This document shows, in pieces, positions 54,124-62,733 of a stretch of 64,000 nucleotides of DNA (within the stretch, counting starts at the first letter, position 1; each line of letters begins with the position of its first letter). Both the position numbers and the translations under genes were made by a program. The DNA is from Paludibacter jiangxiensis (GTDB lineage Bacteria > Bacteroidota > Bacteroidia > Bacteroidales > Paludibacteraceae), in assembly GCF_001618385.1 (NCBI RefSeq), contig NZ_BDCR01000002.1:62001-126000 (forward strand). Reading direction: 5' to 3'. The notes beneath the pieces are model-generated. The model searched no databases and had not been told where the DNA came from. It worked only from the letters and a program-made list of their open reading frames with translations.

Positions 54124-55284
54124 ATGAATATTTTAGCCTCTCTACAACGTTTGACGGCAATCGACTATTGTTTGATGGCCGTTTTGTTGGTAGTGTTTGG
54201 AATACAGATTTACTATTATAGTTATCACTTCGCATCTATTATTAAATACAGGAAGAAAAGAGACAACGGCATTGTTCCGTTTGTAGAGAATCTTCCTCCT
54301 GTGTCTGTGATTATTTGTGCTAAGAACGAGTCGGAGAACCTGCGTCAGTTTCTTCCTGCGATCCTCGAACAGGATTATCCCTGCTTTGAGGTGATTGTTG
54401 TAAATGACGGCTCGACCGACGAAACTTCCGATTTGCTTCAGGAACTAAGCCTTACATATCCGAATCTCTATCGCACTTTTGTTCCGGAGAATGCCAATAT
54501 TCGCAGTACCAAAAAGCTAGGGCTGACCATTGGAATTAAGGCGGCCAAGTTTGATGTACTGTTGTTTACTGATGCAGATTGCAAACCTGCCAGCAACAAG
54601 TGGATCGAAAATATGGCCCGCAATTTTACTCAAAGTACCGAATTTGTACTGGGTTATGGAGCATATATGCAGGAAAATGGTTTCATGAGTCGTATGATCT
54701 CTTTTGATACACTTTTTATCGGCATGCAATCTCTGGGGTATGCTCTCAATGGTCATCCATACATGGGTGTGGGACGGAATATGGCGTACCGGAAGGAAAC
54801 TTTTGTGCGGATGAAAGGCTTTTCCAAATCACTTGGCATTCAGTCTGGTGACGACGATCTGTTTGTGAATAATGGGGCCAATGAATACAATACCCGTGTA
54901 GAAATATCGGCTGAAAGTGTTACATGGTCGGTTCCGAAGTCTACTTACAGGAGTTGGTTCCGGCAGAAAGAAAGACATTTATCGACATCGTCTTTCTATA
55001 AAGCGGATGGTTTGTTGCGTATTGGAGTTGAAGTGGCCTCACGGGGATTGTTTTATGCCTTGATTTGTGCAATAGCGATTTTGTCTCCCTGGACATTTGG
55101 AGTTGTCGCCGGTATTGTTTTCTTGATGCGTTATTCTGTACAACTGATTGTTGTCAATAAAGTTGCCAAGCAGTTTAATGAACGGAAATTCTATTTTTCT
55201 CTGCTGATGTTTGATGTTGTGTTGCCTCTGATAAGCCTTTACATCAAGATCTTTAGCAAGAAGAGTATTTTTAAGTGGAAATAA
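54124..55284 (+). CDS. Family 2 glycosyltransferase, membrane-bound
   Basis: 386 residues. One N-terminal helix, then a GT-A domain: VSVIICAKNESENLRQFLPAIL, VVNDGSTDET, LLFTDADCKPAS (DxD-type metal site) and a SGDDDLFVN acceptor motif, then QKERHLSTS (QxxRW-like) and two C-terminal helices. This is the architecture of processive or single-step surface polysaccharide synthases. The product cannot be told. A terminator follows. Confidence 0.87.
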   Translation: MNILASLQRLTAIDYCLMAVLLVVFGIQIYYYSYHFASIIKYRKKRDNGIVPFVENLPPVSVIICAKNESENLRQFLPAILEQDYPCFEVIVVNDGSTDETSDLLQELSLTYPNLYRTFVPENANIRSTKKLGLTIGIKAAKFDVLLFTDADCKPASNKWIENMARNFTQSTEFVLGYGAYMQENGFMSRMISFDTLFIGMQSLGYALNGHPYMGVGRNMAYRKETFVRMKGFSKSLGIQSGDDDLFVNNGANEYNTRVEISAESVTWSVPKSTYRSWFRQKERHLSTSSFYKADGLLRIGVEVASRGLFYALICAIAILSPWTFGVVAGIVFLMRYSVQLIVVNKVAKQFNERKFYFSLLMFDVVLPLISLYIKIFSKKSIFKWK

Positions 55285-55308
55285 AACAGTTGCTTTTATA
55301 TATGTACA

Positions 55309-55336
55309 GCCTCCGGTATTATCGGAGGCTTTTTTG
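55309..55336 (+). terminator. Rho-independent terminator after the glycosyltransferase
   Basis: GCCTCCG (55309-55315) and CGGAGGC (55323-55329) pair around a 7-nt loop, followed by a run of T. Confidence 0.9.
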
Positions 55337-55360
55337 TATTTGTTTGTCACTCATTCTTGT

Positions 55361-55368
55361 TACCTTTG
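55361..55368 (+). promoter_or_regulatory. -7 box TACCTTTG for pepD
   Basis: A perfect TAnnTTTG, 66 bp before the ATG at 55427 and just after the upstream terminator. Confidence 0.6.
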
Positions 55369-55426
55369 CGTATGGAATGTCGTCTGAAACATTCACAGAC
55401 TACACAAAAAACAAAAAAATAATATC

Positions 55427-56878
55427 ATGTCAGTATTTAATGATTTAGAACCGAAGCTTCTTTGGAGCTTCTTTGATGAAATTCGTCAGGTGCCTCGTCC
55501 TTCAAAAAAAGAGGGTAAAATTATAGCCTATTTGAAGGCGATCGGCGAAAAGTTGGGTGTTGAAACAACGGTTGATTCTGCCGGGAACGTGGTGATGCGT
55601 AAAGGTGCAACTGCCGGCAAAGAGAAATCACCGGCTGTGATTCTGCAAGCACATGTTGATATGGTTTGTGAGAAAAACAGCGACGTGACCCATGATTTCG
55701 AGAATGATCCGATCGATATTTTTATTGAAGATAATTGGTTGAAAGCCAAAGGGACCACTCTGGGTGCGGATAATGGAATTGGAATCGCGGCTGCATTGGC
55801 GGTATTGGCTTCGGATACTATAGAACATGGCCCGATTGAATGTCTGTTCACCGTTGACGAAGAGACCGGACTTACAGGAGCTGCGGCGTTAAGTGCCACT
55901 GCATTGAAAGGAAGTGTACTGCTTAATCTTGACTCCGAAGAAGATGGCGAGATATTTATCGGTTGTGCCGGAGGTATCGACACGGTGGCAACTTTGGCAT
56001 ACACACCTGTAATGGCTCCAAAGAACTATTTTTGGGCTACTATAAGTGTGAAAGGATTGAAAGGCGGGCACTCCGGAGACGATATTGAAAAAGGCCTGGG
56101 AAATGCTAATAAAATACTTAATCGTTTTTTGTGGCAACAAGCGCGTAAAACTGAGTTGCGCCTGGCTGACTTTAACGGTGGTAATCTTCGTAACGCTATT
56201 GCACGCGAAGCTCATGCGCTGATTGGAATTCCATTTGATCAGAAAGAGCAGCTGAGAATTGATTTTAACCATTATATTACCGATGTAGAAGGAGAGCTTT
56301 TGTTGAAAGAGCCAGGCATCTGTTTAGAACTGGAGTCCGAAGAAGCACCGACCACGGTTGTCGATAAGAAAACCAGTGATTTACTGCTTAATGCCTTGTA
56401 TGCCTGCCCTCACGGCGTTATCCGTATGAGTGATGAGCTTCCGGGTTTGGTGGAGACTTCCACAAATCTTGCTTCTGTGAAGTTTGACGGCAATAATAAT
56501 ATTGTTATTACAACCAGTCAACGCAGTTCTATCGAATCGGCAAAACACAATGTGGCGGCTATGGTTAATAGCGTGTTTACGCTGGCGGGAGCCTTGGTTA
56601 AGCATGGTGAAGGATATCCTGGTTGGAAACCGAATCCCAATTCTCCGGTAGTGAAAGTTACTGTCGATGCTTACGAACGTCTTTTTGGGGATGTGCCTCA
56701 CGTAAGAGCAATTCATGCAGGTTTGGAATGCGGATTGTTCCTTGAAAAATATCCTCATTGGGACATGGTCTCTTTCGGACCTACCATCCGCGGCGCTCAC
56801 TCTCCGTTCGAACGTCTCGATATTGAAGCAACACAGAAGTTCTGGAAGTTGCTGGTCGACGTGCTGAAAACGATATAA
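55427..56878 (+). CDS. pepD: Aminoacyl-histidine dipeptidase (M20)
   Basis: 483 residues, usual for PepD. The metal ligands are visible: H in LQAHVDMVCEK, D in TLGADNGIGIAAA, the E-E pair in VDEETGLTGA and D in LNLDSEEDGE. An inserted lid domain (KGLKGGHSGDDIEKG) follows. It hydrolyses dipeptides such as Xaa-His in the cytoplasm. It is monocistronic, between a promoter box and a strong terminator. Confidence 0.94.
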   Translation: MSVFNDLEPKLLWSFFDEIRQVPRPSKKEGKIIAYLKAIGEKLGVETTVDSAGNVVMRKGATAGKEKSPAVILQAHVDMVCEKNSDVTHDFENDPIDIFIEDNWLKAKGTTLGADNGIGIAAALAVLASDTIEHGPIECLFTVDEETGLTGAAALSATALKGSVLLNLDSEEDGEIFIGCAGGIDTVATLAYTPVMAPKNYFWATISVKGLKGGHSGDDIEKGLGNANKILNRFLWQQARKTELRLADFNGGNLRNAIAREAHALIGIPFDQKEQLRIDFNHYITDVEGELLLKEPGICLELESEEAPTTVVDKKTSDLLLNALYACPHGVIRMSDELPGLVETSTNLASVKFDGNNNIVITTSQRSSIESAKHNVAAMVNSVFTLAGALVKHGEGYPGWKPNPNSPVVKVTVDAYERLFGDVPHVRAIHAGLECGLFLEKYPHWDMVSFGPTIRGAHSPFERLDIEATQKFWKLLVDVLKTI

Positions 56879-56890
56879 TGATCAGGGCTC

Positions 56891-56975
56891 AGGAATCAGG
56901 GATGAGGAATTGGTATGGCGTTAGTTTTGCCTTATTTTTACACGCGATTTCTTATCCCTGATTCCTTCTTTTTTT
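56891..56975 (+). terminator. Terminator after pepD
   Basis: AGGAATCAGGGATGAGGAAT (56891-56910) pairs with 56947-56966 with two mismatches, then a nine-T run. Confidence 0.75.
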
Positions 56976-56997
56976 AATCCTAATCTCTGAGATCCTT

Positions 56998-57945
56998 ATG
57001 AAACTGATTACCGAAATATCAATCCCGTCTCCGTTAATATCCGTCACCTATGACAGGCCGTTGCTTACTATGGGTTCGTGTTTTGCAGAGAACATGGGAG
57101 AGCGGTTGCGGCAATACGGTTTTGATAGCGATGTAAATCCGTTTGGGATTTTGTATAATCCGCTCTCTATAGCTTCTTCTCTTGAACGTTTGATGAGCGG
57201 CAAACTGTTTACGGAAGCAGAGTTGTTTCAGTATAATGGCTTGTGGCACAGTTATGCGCATCATGGTAGTTTTTCAGCTGTGGCAATCGGCGAAACTTTG
57301 GAAAAGATAAATGCAAGTTTGGTGACGGCTGCGGAGCGTTTAGCTGATTATGGCATTTTGCTGGTGACGTTTGGTACTGCATGGGTCTATCGCAAAAATG
57401 ATAGTGAAAATGTAGTGGCTAATTGTCATAAGGTGCCGGAAAAATACTTCACGCGTTCCCGCTTGTCGGTTGAGGATATAACTTCCCTCTGGATTCCTCT
57501 TTTGCAAAGATTGAAGCAACTTAATCCTAATCTTAGAGTCCTTTTTACCGTGAGTCCGATTCGTCACTGGAAAGACGGCGCTCATGAAAATCAATTGAGC
57601 AAAGCTGCTCTGTTGTTGGCTATTGAGCAGTTGAAAGATAGTTGTGACATTGCTTATTTCCCGGCATACGAACTGATGATGGATGAATTGCGGGATTATC
57701 GCTTCTATGCGGCAGATATGCTTCATCCTTCCGATTTAGCTATTGATTATATCTGGGAACGTTTTGTTGCCAGTTGCTTTGATAAATCTACCCGTGAAAC
57801 CATGCGGGAAGTAGAACAGATTAACAGAGCGATGTCTCACCGTCCTCTTAATCCTGATTCGGAAGAATACTTGCGTTTCCGAAAGCAAACCTTGCTCCGC
57901 AAGGCCGATTTATTGCAACGTTTTCCTCATTTACGGTTGGATTGA
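56998..57945 (+). CDS. GSCFA-domain protein
   Basis: 315 residues. The name-giving motif MGSCFAENMGERL lies near residue 23; the serine would be the nucleophile of this SGNH-hydrolase-like family. Further family blocks are WHSYAHHG, FGTAWVYR, VSPIRHWKDG and ADMLHPSDLAIDYIW (His-Asp side of the active site). It may act on cell-surface sugars as an esterase, but no substrate is known. Confidence 0.92.
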   Translation: MKLITEISIPSPLISVTYDRPLLTMGSCFAENMGERLRQYGFDSDVNPFGILYNPLSIASSLERLMSGKLFTEAELFQYNGLWHSYAHHGSFSAVAIGETLEKINASLVTAAERLADYGILLVTFGTAWVYRKNDSENVVANCHKVPEKYFTRSRLSVEDITSLWIPLLQRLKQLNPNLRVLFTVSPIRHWKDGAHENQLSKAALLLAIEQLKDSCDIAYFPAYELMMDELRDYRFYAADMLHPSDLAIDYIWERFVASCFDKSTRETMREVEQINRAMSHRPLNPDSEEYLRFRKQTLLRKADLLQRFPHLRLD

Positions 57946-58284
57946 TTTTTTTTAGTGTTAAATAAGCTAAATAGTTTATTTTATTAAATTAGACATAAGG
58001 ATATTTTTCTAAATTTGCCAAGTCGGAAGATATAGATATTGTCATTTTTTCTAAATCATATTCTTCTGACATTTCTTCCAAAATCTTTAGAGAAAGGCCA
58101 ATCATCCCTGATGTCAGTTGATGATTGGCCGCGTGCCGGCAGTCATTCTTATTTTTCTATATATTTTTCACTAACCAAAATTGTTTTCAGAGCTTTATTG
58201 CAGGATGCGAATTAATGTTCGTATCCTGCAGTTGGCTATTATGTCGTTTCTGATATTTTTTAGCAGAAGTACTCATTCGATGTT
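57946..58284. other. Intergenic region after the GSCFA gene
   Basis: No gene was found. A weak inverted repeat GGCCAATCATC/GATGATTGGCC near 58097-58127 and GGATGCGAATTAAT...ATCCTGCA units near 58200-58230 are the only structure seen. Confidence 0.4.
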
Positions 58285-58292
58285 TATATTTG
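58285..58292 (+). promoter_or_regulatory. -7 box TATATTTG for the DUF3124 gene
   Basis: A perfect TAnnTTTG, 148 bp before the ATG at 58440. Confidence 0.5.
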
Positions 58293-58439
58293 TAGCCGGA
58301 AGACCTTAGCGACAATCACAAAGTTTAATTGCTTATGAAACTAAAACATGGTATAGAGATATTGACTCGAATTAGTTGTGCTTCAAACTTTCAGTGCTAT
58401 TCTTTTTATCCACGAATTTTGAAAAAACACACATACAGA

Positions 58440-58952
58440 ATGAGAAATATCAGTTTGTTCTTTCTGGCTGCTTTTGTGATTCTGTCATGTTCAAAAAAAG
58501 GAGATTCAGGAAGGGTGCATTCTGTTAATTGGGAAGCTCGCGTAGTTGGCCAAAAGGATATTTCAAAGTTAGTTCAGGGAAGTACATACCTGCCGGTTTA
58601 TTCTTCAATATATCAATTACACGAAAATAAAACGTACGATCTGACCGTCACGGCAAGTATTCGTAATATTTCTCCGGCGGATACGGTTTATCTTCAAAAG
58701 GCTAACTATTACGGAACCGATGGACGATTGGTGCGTAAATATCTGCAACATCCGGTTTATATCAAACCGCTTGAAACGCTCGAAATTGTTATTTATGAAA
58801 AAGATCGGGCAGGAGGTACCGGAGGTAATTTTGTGTTCGACTGGGCTGCAAAAAGTGAGCAGAAAGCTCCTCTTTTCGAGGCTGTTATGATTTCGACTTC
58901 CGGACAGCAGGGACTCTCGTTTCTGACCCGGGGTGTGAGAATTGAGCGATAG
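58440..58952 (+). CDS. DUF3124 lipoprotein
   Basis: 170 residues. The lipoprotein signal ends in FVILSC. The domain has PVYSSIYQLHENKTYDLTVTASIRN, YYGTDGRLVRKYLQHPVYIKPLET and GGTGGNFVFDW, all typical of DUF3124. Function is unknown; the fold looks like an Ig-type beta sandwich. The start at 58440 gives the signal peptide; the longer reading from 58329 does not. It could be misread as a GldH-like lipoprotein, but the domain pattern argues against this. Confidence 0.82.
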   Translation: MRNISLFFLAAFVILSCSKKGDSGRVHSVNWEARVVGQKDISKLVQGSTYLPVYSSIYQLHENKTYDLTVTASIRNISPADTVYLQKANYYGTDGRLVRKYLQHPVYIKPLETLEIVIYEKDRAGGTGGNFVFDWAAKSEQKAPLFEAVMISTSGQQGLSFLTRGVRIER

Positions 58953-58998
58953 CTGTAAATGATTAATTGTTAGTGTTTAATGCTGAAAAGATATTGCA

Positions 58999-59256
58999 AT
59001 GAAAAACCATAAATTTTGCCAGAGTTGCGGCATGCCGTTTAGGGAAGACCCGAATGGAGGTGGAACCAATGCTGATGGTACAAAGAGCGCTGCTTATTGT
59101 AGTTATTGCTATCAAAATGGAAGCTTTACTTTTAATGGCACACTGAAGGAATTTAAGGAACATTGCCGGCAAAAGATGATTGAAAAAGGTATTTCAAAAT
59201 TTATTGCATGGCTGTTTACCCGTGGAATTGGTCGTTTGGATCGATGGAAAAAATAA
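58999..59256 (+). CDS. Small zinc-ribbon protein (PF12674-like)
   Basis: 85 residues. KFCQSCGMPF (C-x2-C) and AAYCSYCYQNG (C-x2-C) form a zinc ribbon, followed by LKEFKEHCRQKMIEKG. This matches the putative zinc-ribbon family of about 85 residues whose role is unknown, perhaps nucleic-acid or protein binding. It starts 46 bp after the DUF3124 gene. Confidence 0.8.
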   Translation: MKNHKFCQSCGMPFREDPNGGGTNADGTKSAAYCSYCYQNGSFTFNGTLKEFKEHCRQKMIEKGISKFIAWLFTRGIGRLDRWKK

Positions 59257-59431
59257 AACAATCAGGAGAAGTGATAATTTGTTGATACTTATTTTTATTC
59301 GGGGGTTTGAGTAAGGGGAGAGATAAGGCGCAGGCCGAAATCTCTCCCTATTTGTTTTTCTGTTATTGCCTGATTTTGCCCTTTTTGCAATTCATTGGGA
59401 ATGGATATTTGTGTTATTCGTTTATAAATCA

Positions 59432-59439
59432 TATCTTTG
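59432..59439 (+). promoter_or_regulatory. -7 box TATCTTTG
   Basis: A perfect TAnnTTTG only 4 bp before ATG 59444. If used, transcription would start at or inside the first codons, so the mRNA would be leaderless or begin at the next ATG (59453). Confidence 0.4.
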
Positions 59440-59443
59440 TGGT

Positions 59444-59812
59444 ATGAAGAAGATGTTTCGAAACTACACGCTTGTGAAAATTGCATTGCTATTTTGCTTT
59501 GTGATGAACCTCAATGGAGGAATTCCGTTGCTGGCCGCAGAAGCTGAGCATCATTCGTCGCATTCTTCGTATGTTTTGGCCGTGTCTCCTTCCGATCATT
59601 TCGGAATTGCCGGTCAGGCGAAATTGTCCGGTGGTGTTAATGTCAGTTTGCCTGTAATGAGCAAAAATCATGTCAGGGAAACAACGCTTGCGATCCGCAA
59701 TATTGCCTCGGTATATTTCAACAATCTTTCGCAATATACTTTCTATGCCGATAACCTCATTCGGCGTTTAGAGAAGCCGGATATCGTTTATCCGTTCCAT
59801 TCTTTCTGGTAA
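59444..59812 (+). CDS. Hypothetical secreted protein
   Basis: 122 residues with a signal peptide (ALLFCFVMNLNGGIPLLAAEA). The mature part has a His-rich start (EHHSSHSS) and no known domain. The His cluster could bind metal, which is a guess. An ATG at 59453 is an alternative start. No partner is evident. Confidence 0.55.
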   Translation: MKKMFRNYTLVKIALLFCFVMNLNGGIPLLAAEAEHHSSHSSYVLAVSPSDHFGIAGQAKLSGGVNVSLPVMSKNHVRETTLAIRNIASVYFNNLSQYTFYADNLIRRLEKPDIVYPFHSFW

Positions 59813-59921
59813 TCTTGTTTTTAGTTGAATCCGCATGATGGCGGAAGTGATTTTTTTGTCCGTCGACAGGCTATTGTACTGCCGGTAGTCGGATTGTGTC
59901 TTACTTTTAAACAACTAAAAC

Positions 59922-60425
59922 ATGGAAATTGGAACGACAATTGTCGGAATTATTATCATAGCGGTTTGCATAGCATCGTTGGTGTTGATGAGCCGCAGCA
60001 ACAAATCAAAGCAAAATAACTTAAAGAAGTCTCTTGTAAATATAGCCTTGCATAATCATTGTGAGTTAACGCATTCGGAAGCTTGTGGAAATGTAGCCAT
60101 TGGTATGGATGCTGCAAAAAAGAAGCTCTTTTTTGTGAGGAAGAAAGGCGAAGAGAACGTTTCTCGTATGTTGGATCTGAACGGACTTGCGAAGACTTAC
60201 GTAGTGAATCTTAGTCGCACGGCGGGAGAAAAAGGTGAGTTGAAAGCGACTGATAAACTGGAGCTTATTTTGACGTTTCGGGAAAAGAATAAGCCTGACG
60301 ATAAACTGGAGTTTTATAATGTAGAGAATGACAGTTTACGGCTTATGGGTGAGTTACAAATGATTGAAAAATGGAATAGCATTTTTAATCGATTCGTAAA
60401 TGGAGATTCGATAGAAAAAATGTAA
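59922..60425 (+). CDS. Hypothetical membrane-anchored protein
   Basis: 167 residues: one N-terminal membrane helix (TTIVGIIIIAVCIASLVLM) then a cytoplasmic, lysine-rich alpha/beta domain (KKLFFVRKKGEENVSRMLDL; KLELILTFREKNKPDDKLEFYN). No family is recognised. It is followed by a terminator, so it is transcribed alone. Confidence 0.6.
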   Translation: MEIGTTIVGIIIIAVCIASLVLMSRSNKSKQNNLKKSLVNIALHNHCELTHSEACGNVAIGMDAAKKKLFFVRKKGEENVSRMLDLNGLAKTYVVNLSRTAGEKGELKATDKLELILTFREKNKPDDKLEFYNVENDSLRLMGELQMIEKWNSIFNRFVNGDSIEKM

Positions 60426-60439
60426 TTTTGAACTGACAT

Positions 60440-60488
60440 GAAAGCAATCTGTGGCAGAAACTACAGATTGCTTTCTGTTGTGTTTTTT
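60440..60488 (+). terminator. Rho-independent terminator before the YitT gene
   Basis: GAAAGCAATCTGT (60440-60452) and ACAGATTGCTTTC (60463-60475) form a perfect 13-bp stem with a 10-nt loop, then TGTTGTGTTTTTT. It overlaps the longer reading of the next frame from 60438, showing that the true start is later. Confidence 0.9.
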
Positions 60489-60500
60489 ACAGAAATCATT

Positions 60501-61430
60501 ATGGATAAAACAGAAATTACATCTCAGAATGAACTAAACGTTTCTGAACCACCTGTGTTTGTGCCCGATTCGAAAGGGACAATCTGGTTGCATGTGAAAG
60601 ATATCGTTTTGATTGTTGCCGGCATATTTTCGGCAGCATTCGGGCTGAAAGGCTTTTTGCTGACGAATCATTTTATAGACGGTGGTGTGACGGGGATATC
60701 GCTTTTGATATCGGCCGTTACGGGATTGCCATTCGCTCTGTTGATTTTCTTTATCAGTATTCCCTTCATGATACTGGCTTATCAGGTCAACGGTAAATTG
60801 TTTGCTGTAAAAACGGCATTGGCTATTACCGGGTTGTCGTTGTGTCTGGCGACAGTCTCTTTTCCTGACGTAACGAAAGATAACTTGCTGGTTGCTGTTT
60901 TTGGCGGAATCTTTCTGGGAGCCGGTATTGGCTTGGCCGTGAGGGGAGGTGCTGTGATCGATGGGACGGAGGTTCTGGCCGTTTATCTGAGTCGCAAATT
61001 GAGGACAACCATGGGGGATATTATTGTCGTAATCAATGTGTTGATTTTTTCGCTGGCAGCTTATTTTTTGTCTGTGGAAATTGCTCTTTATTCGATGATT
61101 ACTTATGTGTCGGCTTCAAAGGCGCTCGATTTTCTGGTAGAAGGGCTGGAAGAATATATCGGGGTTACTATCGTGTCGAAACGAAGTGAAGAAGTCCGAC
61201 AGATGATTATTGATGTGATGGGGCGTGGAGTGACGCTCTATTGCGGTAAGAGGGGATATGGCAAACACGGTGAAACTCAGAGTGTGGACATTGTATACAC
61301 GGTAATTACCCGCCTCGAACTGGCAAAACTGAATACAGAAGTCGAGAAGATAGAGCCGGATGCGTTCATTGTTATGAACCGGGTAAAAGATACGAAAGGT
61401 GGTGTCATTAAAAAACGACCTCTTCACTGA
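60501..61430 (+). CDS. YitT family membrane protein (DUF161 + DUF2179)
   Basis: 309 residues. About five membrane helices with GFLLTNHFIDGGVTGISLL and IGLAVRGGAVIDGTEVLAVYL (the two YitT repeats), then a soluble DUF2179 domain (GRGVTLYCGKRGYGKHGETQ ... VTRLELAKLNTEVEKIEPDAF). YitT proteins are membrane proteins of unsettled function. The start at 60501 is set by the terminator that covers the earlier ATG. Confidence 0.9.
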   Translation: MDKTEITSQNELNVSEPPVFVPDSKGTIWLHVKDIVLIVAGIFSAAFGLKGFLLTNHFIDGGVTGISLLISAVTGLPFALLIFFISIPFMILAYQVNGKLFAVKTALAITGLSLCLATVSFPDVTKDNLLVAVFGGIFLGAGIGLAVRGGAVIDGTEVLAVYLSRKLRTTMGDIIVVINVLIFSLAAYFLSVEIALYSMITYVSASKALDFLVEGLEEYIGVTIVSKRSEEVRQMIIDVMGRGVTLYCGKRGYGKHGETQSVDIVYTVITRLELAKLNTEVEKIEPDAFIVMNRVKDTKGGVIKKRPLH

Positions 61431-61442
61431 TGTGTTATCCGG

Positions 61443-62462
61443 TTAATTCTTCAGATAGGGAACCTGTTTGTTTTCTATCACATATTTCTTTACAGGGTGC
61501 GAAATTTTGCGCTGGCGTAAAGAAACCGCAGTGACTTTTACCGTGACGTCAATGGATTGTAGCTTGTTGCCGTTTTTCAGACAAACAAAATATTCTCCTT
61601 TCAGAGGTGATGTGATACGCGAAAAGTCGTTCACAACATTACCTTGTTTAATCCATTTGAAGGGCTTTCCGGCTTCGAACAGAAATGCATTGGTGGCATC
61701 GGTGATCCAGTATTCCACGCTTTCGCCTCCTGAAATGGAGGTGAGAAACGACGTGCCGTTGAGTGCCAGCGCTGCTAGCGGACCGTAACCGGGAATCGCG
61801 GAAACCAATGGGCTGGCCGATCTTAGTAGGCCTGCAGTTGCGTCATTGAAGGCTTTGTTCCCTGCCTGATTGACTCCGATATAGTAGCTGTAAGCGATGG
61901 TTTGTAATGGCAACGTATACGAAAACGACATCTTATTGCTTTTGGTGGATAGCAAGGCATGAATATTTACCACTTTGTCGGTGAGATTTGAAATTAAGGT
62001 GTCGGTAACAAGAGTCGTTTCCGTTTCGTTCTTACATCCGATAGTGTCTTTGGTAGTTTTCCAGTAAACGGTGGTGTTGAATTTTGCGGGTGCTTCACTT
62101 CCCGGAATCCGTTGAACGGAATATCGGCAGATTTTATCTTTCGGATCATTGTTTGTGAAGCGAAACAGGTAGATGCCGGTGTGAGGTATCGATATTGTTT
62201 TTTGTTTTATTTTGGATGTCTTGTAGTCGGCAAATTGAGAAGATGACGGATATTCAAGAATTTCTACGCGGTCTATTTTCCCTCCTTTTTCAGATTCAAA
62301 AGAAAAAACCAGTTGGTCGCCTTCTGCTAATCCGCACAAGTATTCATGCGTTGTCTGTTTTTCAACCTTGACTGTCGATTCATACACATTGATCGGATTT
62401 TGCCCCATAATAAATGACACCATTGTCATCATCACCATAAAGATACCGCAACGTAGTTTCAT
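61443..62462 (-). CDS. Hypothetical secreted protein with beta-sandwich domains
   Basis: 339 residues with a signal peptide (GIFMVMMTMVSFIMG). Charged/beta regions follow: LAEGDQLVFSFESEKGGKIDRVEI, then a Gly-rich hydrophobic part (SAIPGYGPLAALALNGTSFL). No known family was recognised. A minus-strand -7 box lies at 62481-62488. The Gly/Ala segment in the middle could be membrane-inserting. Confidence 0.6.
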   Translation of the reverse strand: MKLRCGIFMVMMTMVSFIMGQNPINVYESTVKVEKQTTHEYLCGLAEGDQLVFSFESEKGGKIDRVEILEYPSSSQFADYKTSKIKQKTISIPHTGIYLFRFTNNDPKDKICRYSVQRIPGSEAPAKFNTTVYWKTTKDTIGCKNETETTLVTDTLISNLTDKVVNIHALLSTKSNKMSFSYTLPLQTIAYSYYIGVNQAGNKAFNDATAGLLRSASPLVSAIPGYGPLAALALNGTSFLTSISGGESVEYWITDATNAFLFEAGKPFKWIKQGNVVNDFSRITSPLKGEYFVCLKNGNKLQSIDVTVKVTAVSLRQRKISHPVKKYVIENKQVPYLKN

Positions 62463-62480
62463 CTTATCCTTTTTTTGTTG

Positions 62481-62488
62481 CAAAATTA
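62481..62488 (-). promoter_or_regulatory. -7 box TAATTTTG for the 339-residue gene
   Basis: The top strand reads CAAAATTA, 19 bp before the start at 62462. Confidence 0.5.
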
Positions 62489-62733
62489 AGCTTTTCCATC
62501 CATACGAGTGGCTTTTGCATTCTGAAAAACGACAATTGCGTCTGGTTTAGACTCATCGTGTCACGTACTATGGTAGGGATTCACGAATCGTATTGTTCAA
62601 TTATTTTGTGGGAATTAATACAATTCGCTTGTTTTTAATTTATCTTTCGAAGATATTCGATGGGTAGGTCACTCCTCGTGACTCCCCTATAAACAGGGAC
62701 TTGAAGCGAATTGTTATTTCTAATACTGCATTT

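Noticed and set aside
59825-60019. 64-codon open frame overlapping the 167-residue gene
   Set aside because: It uses an alternative start, overlaps the membrane-anchored gene in another frame, and shows no domain.
60438-60500. Longer N-terminus for the YitT protein
   Set aside because: The codons would form the stem of a perfect terminator hairpin at 60440-60488, so the start at 60501 is preferred.
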